Shown here: positions 41,707-51,318 of the stretch, in pieces
How positions within the stretch are numbered: the first letter of the stretch is position 1
How the letters are laid out: each line of letters starts with the position of its first letter
Source of the DNA: Roseiarcus sp963742305
Lineage (GTDB): Bacteria; Pseudomonadota; Alphaproteobacteria; Rhizobiales; Beijerinckiaceae
DNA length: 64,000 nucleotides
Direction: 5' to 3'
Assembly (NCBI GenBank): GCA_963742305.1
Contig: CAVULN010000042.1
Span: forward strand, 62,001-126,000
Notes under the pieces: model-generated
What the model was told of the DNA's origin: nothing
The model's input: the letters and a program-made list of their open reading frames with translations, nothing else
Databases searched by the model: none
Translations under genes and position numbers: made by a program

Positions 41707-42233
41707 CCGCGACCGAACTCCTTTCTGAGCCGATCCAGGAACGCCGCCGCCTCCCGCGCCGATCTCAGGTGAGCGACACGCTTCGATGCGCCCATTTCGG
41801 CGCCGAGGCGCCGGTATCTGGGCGTCAAGTCCTGATGGCAGCGCGGTATGACCCTGTAACTCGTCATCGTGCTGCTCCACAGCGGACTGTCCTTTGGCCA
41901 GCCCTCTGGATCAGCGAAAAGACCCTTGACCAGGCGTTTTGTCACTCGCCAGTAGAGAACGGGCAGCATCGGATCGACGTGGATCAAAGTGTCGGCTGCG
42001 GAAAGTCGTTCCCATGTTGTGGCGGCGTCGCCGTAGCCGTCGATGATCCAGGCGTCCTGCGCCAAAAGATCGCTGTGCCGCTCGAGATATTCCTCGTAAG
42101 GGACCGGCTCGCCGCCCTCCCTGAATTGCACTTTGTCGAGGACGCAAAGCGGGAGCCCGGTGATCTCGGCCAAACGCCGGGCCACGGTCGATTTTCCGGC
42201 GCCGGCGTTCCCGAATACGGCCACGCGTTTCAT
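41703..42233 (-). CDS. Small P-loop nucleotide kinase-like protein
   Basis: A 176-residue protein with Walker A FGNAGAGKSTVARRLA right at the N-terminus and a body like AAA_17/adenylate-kinase-like proteins (LCVLDKVQFREGG, WIIDGYGDAATTWERL, DTLIHVDPMLPVLYWRVTKR). It resembles FlaR/shikimate-kinase-like topology modulators, which have no settled substrate. The ATG at 42233 (MKRVAVFG) is chosen over a GTG/ATG six codons upstream. Confidence 0.85.
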   Translation of the reverse strand: MKRVAVFGNAGAGKSTVARRLAEITGLPLCVLDKVQFREGGEPVPYEEYLERHSDLLAQDAWIIDGYGDAATTWERLSAADTLIHVDPMLPVLYWRVTKRLVKGLFADPEGWPKDSPLWSSTMTSYRVIPRCHQDLTPRYRRLGAEMGASKRVAHLRSAREAAAFLDRLRKEFGRG

Positions 42234-42317
42234 GGCGCGCTGCAATACCACGCCGGAGAGCGTTCGTCCGGCGAGCCGCCGTCGTCAACGAACGCGGCTG
42301 GAAACCTTCGATTCGGA

Positions 42318-42551
42318 TTACTTCTTGCCGCCGAGGCCGAGGCCGCCGAAGCGAGTGTTGAATCGCGACAAGCGGCCGCCACGGTCGAGCAGTTGCTGCG
42401 ACCCGCCGGTCCAGGCTGGATGGGTGTTCGGATCGATGTCCAGGTGCATCGTCGCGCCGTCCTCGCCCCAGGTCGAGCGGGTCGTGAATTCGACGCCATT
42501 GGTCATGACGACCTTGATCATGTGGTAGTTCGGGTGAATGTCGGGCTTCAT
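42318..42551 (-). CDS. rpmE: 50S ribosomal protein L31
   Basis: A 77-residue protein: MKPDIHPNYHMIKVVMTNG, then TRSTWGEDGATMHLDIDPN and HPAWTGGSQQLLDRGGRLS. It lacks the CxxC zinc motif, as is usual in Alphaproteobacteria. The C-terminal FNTRFGGLGL is typical. The longer open frame upstream has no homology. The nearby ABC exporter gene is divergent. Confidence 0.95.
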   Translation of the reverse strand: MKPDIHPNYHMIKVVMTNGVEFTTRSTWGEDGATMHLDIDPNTHPAWTGGSQQLLDRGGRLSRFNTRFGGLGLGGKK

Positions 42552-42751
42552 CGTCGGGGTCTCGGGCGAAACAGGCAAAGAGCCGTCCGGGGGTCCGGCG
42601 GCTTTGTCGATCGCGCGCCCTATAGCGTCGGGGACAAGCCAACGCAAGGGAGGGCATGGCGGCGCTGGCCGCACAGCGTTCTCGCCCGCCTTGATTTGGG
42701 CGAAAAAGGGGTCCGTAACGCCCCCGGCCCGCTTGAGGAGTTGATTGCGCA

Positions 42752-44567
42752 ATGTCATCCGCCGCTGACGCCGGCATGAAGAGATCCCGCGTCTCGCTTG
42801 GCGCTCTGAAGCCGCTTGCCCCTTACGCGCTCGCCCATCGCGGGCGGATCGCGCTCGCGCTGATCGCGCTGACCGTGGCCTCGGCCGCGACACTCGTTGT
42901 TCCGGTCGCGGTCCGGCGCATGATCGACTTTGGCTTCTCGGACGCCAACGCCGGCCTCATCCGCGCTTACTTTCTCGCCATGATCGGCGTCGTCGCCGTG
43001 CTCGCGCTCGCTTCGGGCGCGCGATACTACCTTGTGATGACGCTGGGCGAGCGGGTGGTCGCCGACCTTCGCGCCGATCTCTTCACCCATCTGACCCGAC
43101 TGGACCCGAGCTTCTTCGACGCCGAGAGGACCGGCGACATCGCGTCTCGTCTTTCCGCCGACACGACCCAGCTCAAGGCGACCTTCGGCGCCTCGGCGTC
43201 GCAGGCTTTGCGCAATCTTTTTTTGTTCGTCGGCGCGACCGCGATGATGGTGGCGACCAGCCCCAGGCTTTCGGCCTTCGTGCTCGCCGCCATACCCGTG
43301 ATCGTGCTGCCGCTCTATGCGGCGGGCCGCGCGGTGCGGGTGCGCTCCCGCCGCGCCCAGGACAGGCTCGCGGATGCGACCGCCTTCGCTGCCGAGAGCC
43401 TCACGGCGGTGCGAGTCATGCAGTCGTTTCTGGCCGAGCGTTTCACCGCGAGCCGCTATCGCGACGCCGCCTACGGCGCCTATGAGGCGGCCCGGGCGAT
43501 GGCGGAGGCGCGCGCGATGGTGACCGCGGCCGCCCTGTTTCTCGCTTTCGGCAGCGTCGTCGTCGTGCTCTGGCTCGGCGCGCAGGAGGTGATCGCCCAC
43601 CGGATGACCGCGGGCACGCTGTCGCAGTTCGTTCTGTTCGCCGTGTTCGGCGCAGGCGCGCTCGGGCAATTGTCGGAAGTCTGGAACGAGGTTTCGCAGG
43701 CGGCCGGGGCGGCCGGGCGCATTGGCGAGATCATGAGCGTCAAGCCACGCATCGTCGCTCCTGCCGAGCCGGTCGAGCTTGCGAAGCCTGTCCGCGGCGA
43801 CCTCGCGTTCCGCAATGTCTCGTTCGCTTATTCGGGCCGTGACGGCGGCGCGGTCCTCAGCAATGTAAGCTTCCGCGTCGCGCCCGGCGAAGTCGTCGCC
43901 ATCGTTGGCCCATCGGGAGCCGGCAAGTCGACCCTGTTCCAGATCGCGCTCAGGTTCTACGATCCGGCGAGCGGCCTCGTCATGCTCGACGGAGTCGACA
44001 TCTCGCGGCTCGACCCCGCAAGCTTGCGCGCCGAGATCGCGCTCGTGCCGCAGGACGCCTTCATCTTCGGCGCTTCGGTCGCCGACAACATCGCCTACGG
44101 CTCCCCGGGCGCGACCCGTGAGGCCGTCGTCGCCGCGGCGAAACAAGCCGCCGCGGACGGCTTCATCGCCGCCCTGCCGCAAGGCTATGACACGGTCTTG
44201 GGCGAGCGCGGCGTCACGCTCTCGGGAGGCGAGCGCCAGCGCATCGCCATCGCCCGCGCCCTCCTCAAGGATGCGCCGGTCTTGCTCCTTGGACGAGGCG
44301 ACGTCCGCGCTCGACGCCGAGAGCGAAACCCTGGTCCAGGACGCGCTCGAGGCCCTCATGAAGGGCCGCTCGACCCTGGTCATCGCTCACAGGCTCGCGA
44401 CGATCGTCAATGCGCATCGCATCCTCGTCATCGAGGCCGGCCAATTGGTCGAGGAAGGCACGCACGCATCGCTGATGGCTGCGAACGGCCTTTATGCGCG
44501 CCTCGCGCGGCTCCAATTCGAGACCGGCGCGGCGGCGCTCACAGCAGAGGCCGAAGCGGCGCAGTAG
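42752..44567 (+). CDS. MsbA/ABCB-type ABC exporter (frame interrupted)
   Basis: Half-size exporter of about 604 residues. The membrane domain has six helices (first: IALALIALTVASAATLVVPV) and the ABCB signature LDPSFFDAERTGDIASRL. In the ATPase part are Walker A VGPSGAGKSTLFQ, Q-loop LVPQDAFIF and signature TLSGGERQRIAIARAL. At Walker B the frame breaks after PVLLL: CTTGGACGAG at 44289-44298 must lose one G to give LDEATSALDAESETLV; the second frame carries the H-loop IAHRLATIV and ends at 44567. Such proteins export lipids, drugs or polysaccharide precursors. Substrate is not visible. Here the extra base is not at a GANTC site. Confidence 0.92.
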
Positions 44568-44581
44568 CGGCGTTCGCCGTC

Positions 44582-45949
44582 TCAAGCCCGCGCCTTGGCC
44601 AGCAGCGCCTGGAGCTTGTCAACCTGGTTTCGCGTCGTGTCCGCCATCCACCCCGCGGGCGCGCTGGCCAGCGCGGCCTCCATGAGTCCAGGGCCAGAAG
44701 GGTCGCCGAGGGCGATCAGCGATTCCGCTTTTGTCGCGGCCATCCAGTAGCGCTCCTCGTCGAGCGGCCGCGCCTCCGCGGGATCGACCTTCTGCGACCC
44801 CAGGGTCGCCAGTCGTTCGTCGACGATCCTAACGACCTTCTTCCGAATGCGGTCCGCCAGAACATTGTCGGCGATCCGGTCGTCGCCGGACGACAGCGAC
44901 GCGCGGAAATTGAGGAGGTAGGCGAGATTCGTTCCATTGTAGGTGTCGCGCTTGATGACGAATCCGCGTTCCGCGGCGCCGACCGCCTTGTCGACGTCCG
45001 CCTTCTGCTCCTCCACGGTCCGGCCCGGCGTTTCGGCCCTCCGTTTGTGGATCGCGCTCCACAGACCGAGCGTCTCGGGATCGGTCGTCGTCTCGACGTC
45101 GAGCTGGCCAAGAAGGCTTTCCGCTTCGGCATAGCCAGCCAAGGCCTTGTCCGGACCGCCCGTCTTCGCCTCGGCCTCGCCCGCCTTGTAGGTCGCAAGG
45201 GCCAGCTGCTGGACCACGAAGGGGCGTGCGGGCTTCGGCTTCCCGTCCGCCCCAGGCGCCGTCTGATCCTTGTAGATCGCCAAAAGCAGCTTCCTGGCGA
45301 AGGCGAACGCGCCCTCGTTGATCGCCTCACGCGCGGTTTGCACCTTGCTCGCGTAGCTCTCGGCGCCCGAGAGCGTCTCGTCCGGGATGGCGCCGGCGAC
45401 GATCGCCGCCCTAGCGGCGAAGGCCGCCGCCGTGGGCGCCGCGACTTCGATCATTGTCGGCGCGTGGAGGCGCGACAAAATCGTATAGACGGGGCTGTCC
45501 GGATCCTCGTTCCCCTGCATCGCGGCGATGAGTTCCTTCAGCACGCCCTGCATCCGGATCGCCTCGTCATAGTCGATGCTGGTCCCGAGATGGTCGTAGC
45601 GGCGGACGGCGATGTGGGTCGCGTCGAAGGGAATAACGAACTTGCTTTCCGCGATGATGATCGTGGCGCGCGGCTTCAGCGCGTGGCGGACGCCGAGTTC
45701 GAAGATCGCGTTGGGGTTGGTCGTTGACAGGTCGGCGATAACAAGCTCCGCCTCGTACAGCCACTTGTACATCGGAACATCGATCATTCCGGTTTCTTGG
45801 AGTTCGTCGGCGCGGAGGCACTGGTAATTTGCCGCCTCGACCGCCGGCTTGATGATGCTCTTGTAGCTCTTGTCGAGATCGAGTTGGCGGCCCGTCGCCA
45901 GGTCGACCTTCTTGCCGAATCCCATAACGACAAAGCAGACTGGCGCCAT
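44582..45949 (-). CDS. TRAFs-binding/TPR protein with nucleoside-deoxyribosyltransferase-like N-domain
   Basis: A 455-residue soluble protein in two parts. Residues 1-125 begin with PVCFVVMGFGKKVDLATG and contain ELVIADLSTTNPNAIFELG; this ADLS..NPN..ELG pattern resembles the active-site segment of nucleoside 2-deoxyribosyltransferase-like Rossmann proteins, with E84 in the nucleophile position. The rest is alpha-helical and matches the MAP3K TRAFs-binding/TPR-type region (DUF4071 group), e.g. YKAGEAEAKTGGPDKALAGY and YNGTNLAYLLNFRASLSSGD. Similar two-part proteins have been linked by others to bacterial conflict systems and to the N-terminus of animal ASK kinases. A nucleotide or NAD-cleaving sensor-effector is possible (inference). 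An exported GyrI-like gene lies 60 bases upstream on the same strand. Confidence 0.75.
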   Translation of the reverse strand: MAPVCFVVMGFGKKVDLATGRQLDLDKSYKSIIKPAVEAANYQCLRADELQETGMIDVPMYKWLYEAELVIADLSTTNPNAIFELGVRHALKPRATIIIAESKFVIPFDATHIAVRRYDHLGTSIDYDEAIRMQGVLKELIAAMQGNEDPDSPVYTILSRLHAPTMIEVAAPTAAAFAARAAIVAGAIPDETLSGAESYASKVQTAREAINEGAFAFARKLLLAIYKDQTAPGADGKPKPARPFVVQQLALATYKAGEAEAKTGGPDKALAGYAEAESLLGQLDVETTTDPETLGLWSAIHKRRAETPGRTVEEQKADVDKAVGAAERGFVIKRDTYNGTNLAYLLNFRASLSSGDDRIADNVLADRIRKKVVRIVDERLATLGSQKVDPAEARPLDEERYWMAATKAESLIALGDPSGPGLMEAALASAPAGWMADTTRNQVDKLQALLAKARA

Positions 45950-46008
45950 GCCGCCCCCTACCGATCCCTGCTATTGAATGGCCGCAACGGCAAAAGAGTT
46001 GAATGCGT

Positions 46009-46701
46009 TCATTTCAGCAACACATAGATGTTGACTTGCAGCGTCGGATCGTCCGGATCCTTCACGTCGTTCAGATATTCCTCGATAAACGAGTCCTGCG
46101 CCTCGATTCCCTTGTCGTCGAGATAGGCGGTGATCGCGTCATAGGTGGCGTCGATGTCGCCGTATGCGCCGTCATGCTCGAACCGCATCGCCTTGCCGCC
46201 AGGCGTCTGCCCGATCTTGACCGCGTCGCTGAGGCTCGATTTGCCCTCTGGGGGGCCGGCCAATGGATAGCCAGCGTGATAGGTGAAGCCGGTGTCGTCG
46301 GAGCTGATGAAAACGGCGAGCGGCCGGCCGGCCGGCTTGAGATCCGCCTTGTCCATCTCACGTTTGACGACGGCGAGCGAAGCAAGAATGGCGCTATAGA
46401 TTTCGTCCTTGTCCGCCTTGCCTTCGACGTAGACGAACGGCCGCGCCGGAAGATCGAGGGTCTCGCCCGTCGAAGCTTCGCTCCCCGGAGGCTCAGCCTG
46501 CCCGGCGGGCTTCTGAGCCTCGGGAGCAGCGGGCTTCTGAGCCTCGGGAGCGGCGGGCGCTGGCGACGGCGCCGCTGGCGCTTGAGCCGCGGGCGCCGGA
46601 GTTGTGGGCTTGGCCTCCTGAGCGAAGCTTGCTTGAGACGCGAGAACGCCCGCAAGGCCGAGACAGCCCACAACCACGAAACGGATCAGACCGGATGACA
46701 T
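46009..46701 (-). CDS. Exported GyrI/effector-binding-like protein
   Basis: A 230-residue protein with a signal peptide (MSSGLIRFVVVGCLGLAGV ... ASFAQE), a Pro/Ala-rich linker of about 50 residues containing the repeat APEAQKPAAPEAQKPAG, and a C-terminal domain (PFVYVEGKADKDEIYSAILA, FISSDDTGFTYHAGYPL, AYGDIDATYDAITAYLDDKG) that matches the GyrI-like small-molecule-binding fold seen in effector domains of AraC/MerR regulators. Here it is exported and not tied to DNA binding. Role unknown; probably a periplasmic ligand binder. It may be co-transcribed with the TRAFs-binding gene. Confidence 0.8.
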   Translation of the reverse strand: MSSGLIRFVVVGCLGLAGVLASQASFAQEAKPTTPAPAAQAPAAPSPAPAAPEAQKPAAPEAQKPAGQAEPPGSEASTGETLDLPARPFVYVEGKADKDEIYSAILASLAVVKREMDKADLKPAGRPLAVFISSDDTGFTYHAGYPLAGPPEGKSSLSDAVKIGQTPGGKAMRFEHDGAYGDIDATYDAITAYLDDKGIEAQDSFIEEYLNDVKDPDDPTLQVNIYVLLK

Positions 46702-46801
46702 GACGGCTCAGTCCTCTGGCGCGAGCGGGCCTGGATCGGCCGCCGTCAGTCTAGCCCCATATCGCCGTCAGCGGGAAGGGAGCGCCGCATCCGGCGCCGA
46801 G

Positions 46802-48346
46802 TCAGGCGGGCGCGGGCTTCGTCCAGCGCAGAACCGGCTGCCGGGCGGCGCGCGTTTCGTCGAGGCGCCGTCGCGGCGCGTGGACGGGCGCCGGCTGGAA
46901 CCGCTCGCTTTTCCCCGCCTTCGCAGCCAAAGCGAGATCGCGCAGGGTCATGATGAACAGGTCCAGGCTCGCCTTGGATTCGGACTCGGTCGGCTCGATC
47001 AGCATCGCCCCATGCACGATGAGCGGGAAGTAGACCGTCATCGGATGATAGCCCTCGTCGATCATCGCCTTGGCGAAGTCGAGCGTGGTGAGCCCTGTGT
47101 CCTTGAGCCAGCGGTCGTCGAACAAGACCTCGTGCATGCAAGCGCGGTCGCCGAAGGGCGCGCTCATCACGTCGTTGAGAGAGGCGCGGATGTAATTGGC
47201 CGACAGGACCGCGTCTTCCGAGGCCTGCCTCAGCCCGTCAGCGCCATGCGACAGAATGAAGCTGAGCGCGCGAACGAACATCCCCATCTGCCCGTGGAAG
47301 GCGGTGATCCGCCCGAACGATTCGCGGCCCTGCGCGTGCTCGACCAGCCGCAGCGCGCCGCCTTCGCGCTTGACGAACGGAACCGGCGCATAAGGCGCAA
47401 GCCGCGCCGACAGCGCGACCGGCCCGGCGCCGGGCCCGCCGCCGCCGTGGGGGGTGGAGAAGGTCTTGTGCAGGTTGATATGCATGGCGTCGACGCCGAG
47501 ATCGCCAGGACGGGTCTTGCCGACGATGGCGTTGAAGTTTGCGCCGTCGCAGTAGAAATAGGCGCCCGCCTCATGCACCGCCTCGGCGATGCCGGCGATC
47601 TCGCGCTCGAACAGGCCGCAGGTATTGGGATTGGTCAGCATGATCGCCGCGACATCGGGCGCGAGCGCCGCCCGAACCGCCTCGGCGCTGACGATCCCGT
47701 CCTCGCCCGCCGGTATCGAACGCACGGAATAGCCGATCAGCGCCGCGGTCGCCGGATTGGTGCCGTGGGCGGAATCCGGAACCAGCACGACCCGCCGCGC
47801 CTCGCCCTCCCCTCGCGCCTCGATCGCCGCCTTGATCGTCATCATGCCGCAGAGTTCGCCATGCGCGCCGGCCTTGGGCGACATCGCGATCGCCTCCATG
47901 CCGGTCATCGTCACAAGCGCGCGGGACAAAGCCTCGATGATTTCCAGAGCCCCTTGCGCCGTCGAGACAGGCTGGAGCGGATGGACGTCGGCGAAGCCGG
48001 GCAGACGCGCCATCTTTTCGTTGAGGCGGGGATTGTGCTTCATCGTGCACGAGCCAAGCGGATAGATGCCGGCGTCGATCGAATAATTGTCGCGCGAAAG
48101 GCGCACGTAATGGCGGATCGCCTCGGGCTCCGTGAGGCCGGGCAATTCCAGCGCATGCTCCCTCGCATGTGGACCAAGTTTCGACTCGAACGGCGCCGGC
48201 TCCTCGATGTCGACGCCGGTCGCATCGAAGCGCCCAGCCTCGAAGATTAGCGCCTCCTCCATGTCGAGCGCGCGGTTCCCGGTGAAGGTCCCGCCCGCCG
48301 GCGCGGCGGCCGCTTCGGGACGGGTCGGGCGGCCTTGTACGTTCAT
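46802..48346 (-). CDS. gcvPB: Glycine dehydrogenase (decarboxylating) subunit 2
   Basis: A 514-residue PLP subunit of the glycine cleavage P-protein. The PLP-binding region is INLHKTFSTPHGGGGPGAGP (Lys of HKT); other blocks are GSCTMKHNPRLNEKMARLPG, AHGTNPATAALIGYSVR and TNPNTCGLFEREI. The start ATG 48346 (MNVQGRPTRPE) overlaps the end of gcvPA by 4 bases, so they are translationally coupled. With gcvPA it replaces the single long GcvP found in enterobacteria. Confidence 0.97.
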   Translation of the reverse strand: MNVQGRPTRPEAAAAPAGGTFTGNRALDMEEALIFEAGRFDATGVDIEEPAPFESKLGPHAREHALELPGLTEPEAIRHYVRLSRDNYSIDAGIYPLGSCTMKHNPRLNEKMARLPGFADVHPLQPVSTAQGALEIIEALSRALVTMTGMEAIAMSPKAGAHGELCGMMTIKAAIEARGEGEARRVVLVPDSAHGTNPATAALIGYSVRSIPAGEDGIVSAEAVRAALAPDVAAIMLTNPNTCGLFEREIAGIAEAVHEAGAYFYCDGANFNAIVGKTRPGDLGVDAMHINLHKTFSTPHGGGGPGAGPVALSARLAPYAPVPFVKREGGALRLVEHAQGRESFGRITAFHGQMGMFVRALSFILSHGADGLRQASEDAVLSANYIRASLNDVMSAPFGDRACMHEVLFDDRWLKDTGLTTLDFAKAMIDEGYHPMTVYFPLIVHGAMLIEPTESESKASLDLFIMTLRDLALAAKAGKSERFQPAPVHAPRRRLDETRAARQPVLRWTKPAPA

Positions 48347-49713
48347 AGGCCAGGCTCCCTCTTCGGCTTCATCGCAAGACAATCGGCAAGCGCGTCGGCG
48401 TAAGCCGCGCGGTCGCCGTCGCTGTTCGTCTCGGTGCTGGCGACGACGATGCAATCGTCAAGCCCCGCTTCGGGCAGGAGCCGCGAGACCGGCAGCCCGC
48501 CGATCACCCCTCGCCTGGCCAGATCCTCGATCAGCGAAGCGGCCGGCCGGGGCGTGCGGATGACGAACTCGTTGAAGAAATGCGTATTGACCACCTCGGC
48601 TCCTGGAATCGCGGAAAGCCGCTCGGCGAGCTGAACCGCATTGGCGTGATTGACTTTGGCCAGGCGCTTGAGCCCCACGGCGCCCAGCAGGGTCAGGTGG
48701 ATCGAGAAGGCGAGCGCGCACAAGCCGGAGTTGGTGCAGATGTTGCTCGTCGCCTTCTCGCGGCGGATGTGCTGCTCGCGGGTCGAGAGGGTAAGCACGA
48801 AGCTGCGCCGCCCCCCCGCGTCCACAGTCTCGCCCGCGAGGCGCCCCGGCATCTGGCGCACGTTCTTCGCCCGGGTCGCGAACAGGCCGACATAGGGGCC
48901 GCCAAAATTGAGCGCATTCCCGAGCCCCTGCCCCTCGCCGACCGCGATGTCGGCGTTCATTTCGCCAGGAGAGCGCAGAAGCCCGAGCGCGACCGGATCG
49001 GTGAACACGGCGATCACGAGCGCGCCATGCGCGTGCGCCGCCTCGGCGATGGGCTTCAGATCCCGCAGATTGCCGAAGAAATCTGGCGCCTGCACAATGA
49101 CGCAGCTCGTCTCGCCGTCGATCGAAGCGGCGATGTCCTCGCTCGCGTTGAGATCGGGGGCCAGGCGCACGATCCAGTCGCCCGCCATACGCGCGAGCGT
49201 CGCGCAGACGTCGGCATATTGCGGATGGAGGCCGCCGGAAATCACCGCCCGGCTGCGCTGCGTAAGGCGATGGGCCATCAGCATCGCCTCCCCGCACGCG
49301 GTCGAGCCGTCGTACATCGAGGCGTTGGCCACCTCCATTCCCGTCAACGCCGCGACCTGGGTCTGGAACTCGAACAAGACCTGCAGCGTCCCTTGCGCGA
49401 TCTCCGGCTGATAGGGCGTGTAGCTGGTGAGAAACTCGGAGCGCTGGATGAGATGATCGACGGTCGCCGGGATATGGCGCCGATAGGCGCCGGCGCCCAG
49501 AAAGAACGGAACCGACCCCGCCGCGACGCTGCGGCCCGCGATCGCGCTCATCGCCCGCTCGACCGCCATCTCGCTCTTGGCGAGGGCCATGTCGAGAAGC
49601 CCGTCGATCCGCTTGTCGGGGGGAATGTCGGCGAACAGCGCGCCGATGTCCGCGACGCCGATGCGGGTCAGCATGGCCTCGCGTTCATGTCCATCGAGCG
49701 GCAGATAGCGCAT
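48343..49713 (-). CDS. gcvPA: Glycine dehydrogenase (decarboxylating) subunit 1
   Basis: A 456-residue subunit. Start MRYLPLDGHEREAMLTRIGV; hallmark blocks FLGAGAYRRHIPATVDHLIQ, SEFLTSYTPYQPEIAQGTLQ and QTQVAALTGMEVANASMYDG, then GGPYVGLFATRAKNVRQMPG. It forms the P-protein with GcvPB, decarboxylating glycine and passing the aminomethyl group to the lipoyl arm of GcvH. It lies 5 bases downstream of the gcvH stop. Confidence 0.97.
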   Translation of the reverse strand: MRYLPLDGHEREAMLTRIGVADIGALFADIPPDKRIDGLLDMALAKSEMAVERAMSAIAGRSVAAGSVPFFLGAGAYRRHIPATVDHLIQRSEFLTSYTPYQPEIAQGTLQVLFEFQTQVAALTGMEVANASMYDGSTACGEAMLMAHRLTQRSRAVISGGLHPQYADVCATLARMAGDWIVRLAPDLNASEDIAASIDGETSCVIVQAPDFFGNLRDLKPIAEAAHAHGALVIAVFTDPVALGLLRSPGEMNADIAVGEGQGLGNALNFGGPYVGLFATRAKNVRQMPGRLAGETVDAGGRRSFVLTLSTREQHIRREKATSNICTNSGLCALAFSIHLTLLGAVGLKRLAKVNHANAVQLAERLSAIPGAEVVNTHFFNEFVIRTPRPAASLIEDLARRGVIGGLPVSRLLPEAGLDDCIVVASTETNSDGDRAAYADALADCLAMKPKREPGL

Positions 49714-49718
49714 GACGA

Positions 49719-50099
49719 TCAGTCCAGAGTCTTGAGGTATCCGGCGTAGGCCTGCTCATCCATGAGGCCGGCGAGCTCGCCCGGGTCGGCAAGCTTCAGG
49801 CGAAAGAGCCAGCCTCGCCCGAGGGCGTCCTCGTTGATGAGGCCGGGCGTCGCCTCGACCTCGGAATTGACCGCCACAACCTCGCCCGAGACCGGCGCGA
49901 ACACGTCGCTCGCCGCCTTCACGCTTTCAACCACCGCGGCGGCGTCGCCCTGCTTCAGCGCTTTCCCGACTGGGGGCGTCTCGGCGAACACGACGTCGCC
50001 GAGCTGCCCTTGCGCGTGCTCGCTGATGCCCACGACGCCCTCGGCGCCTTCGACGCGCACGTATTCGTGGTCCTTGGTGTAACGGATCTCCGGCATCAT
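49719..50099 (-). CDS. gcvH: Glycine cleavage system H protein
   Basis: A 126-residue lipoyl carrier. The lipoylated Lys is in VVESVKAASDVFAPVSGEV; first strands IRYTKDHEYVRVEGAEGVVG. Two adjacent ATGs (50099 and 50096) are possible; AAGGAG upstream allows both. It shuttles the aminomethyl group between P and T proteins. It starts 15 bases after gcvT. Confidence 0.97.
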   Translation of the reverse strand: MMPEIRYTKDHEYVRVEGAEGVVGISEHAQGQLGDVVFAETPPVGKALKQGDAAAVVESVKAASDVFAPVSGEVVAVNSEVEATPGLINEDALGRGWLFRLKLADPGELAGLMDEQAYAGYLKTLD

Positions 50100-50113
50100 G
50101 CGTCTCCTTAAGC

Positions 50114-51247
50114 TCAACCGCGGTAGTAGGCGTGACGATGAAAGGGCAGCGCGGCGATCCGCGCCGCGAGCGGCTTGCCGCGCACGATGAGATCGACCGG
50201 TGTCCCAACCGCCGCGTGGGCGCTCTCGACAAAGCCCATCGCGATCGGCCCGCCGACGCTTGGCCCGAACCCGCCCGAAGTCACGGTTCCGATCCTGGCG
50301 CCGTCGCCCGAGACGATCTCCGTCCCCTCGCGCGCCGGCGCGCGCCCGTCCGGACGGACGCCGACCCTGAGCCGCCCCGGCCCGTTCGTGAGCGCCTCCT
50401 GAATCCGCTTCGCCCCCGGAAAGCCGCCCTCGATGCGGCGGCGCTTCTGGATCGACCAGACGAGGCCGGCCTCGACCGGGTCCACCGTCTCGTCGAGTTC
50501 GTGCCCGTAGAGGCAGAGACCAGCCTCGAGTTCTGAGCGAATCGCGGGCGCCCAGCCCGATCGGAGCGACATCGGGCTCGCTCAGGAGAAGGCGGGCGAA
50601 GCGTTCCGCCCGCGCCGAATCAAGCGAGATTTCATACCCGTCCTCGCCGGTATAGCCTGACCGCGAGACGAATGTCTCGACGTCCCCGATTCTCGCGGGC
50701 CGCGCGGTCATGAAGGCCATGGTGTCGAGCCCCTCTCCCGGAGCGAGGCGCCTGAGCGTCGGCGCCGCGAGCGGGCCCTGAAGCGCGATCAGCGCGGCTT
50801 GGGGAAGCGGCGTCAGCCGGATTCCGGCGGGCGCCGGCGCGGCTGATCAGCGCGAAGTCGACCGCCTTCCGCGCGGCGTTGACCACCAGTCTCGAGCGCC
50901 CCGTCCGCGCCCGGCGGGCGGGTGACCATGAGATCGTCGACGATGCCGCCCTCGTCGTTGAGCAGTTGGGTGTAACGCTGGCGCCCCGGCGCGAGGCCCA
51001 GAAAATCGGCGGGGCAGAGCGATTCGAGGAATCTCGCGGCCGCCGCGTGATCTGCGCCTTCGATCAGCGCCTGGCCCATATGCGAAACGTCGAACAGCCC
51101 GGCAGCCTTGCGCGTGTGGAGGTGCTCGGCGAGGATTCCCGCGGGATACTGGATCGGCATGTCGTAGCCCGCGAAGGGGCCCATGCGCGCGCCAAGTTCG
51201 ACATGCAAAGCGTGGAGCGGCGTCTTGAGGATCGGTTCGTCAGGCAT
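50114..51247 (-). CDS. gcvT: Aminomethyltransferase GcvT (three frame breaks)
   Basis: T protein of the glycine cleavage system, giving 5,10-methylene-THF and ammonia. Start ATG 51247 (MPDEPILKTPLHALHVELGA) with MVPFAGYDMP-like and FDVSHMGQ blocks. The frame then changes near 50890 (to LVVNAARKAVDFALIS), again near 50842 (to GIRLTPLPQAALIALQGPLA and SRSGYTGEDGYEISL), and again at GAGTTC 50528-50533, where reading GAGTC gives ARDSLRLEAGLCLYGHELDE. The last frame ends at 50114. All three look like single extra bases, the third at a GANTC site. Restored length about 377 residues. First gene behind the glycine riboswitch. Confidence 0.93.
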
Positions 51248-51318
51248 GGGCTCAAGCCAATCGTGAACAGAAGGCGCCGCCGCGCTGAGCCGCATCGCTG
51301 CGGCGTCCTCGCGTTACG

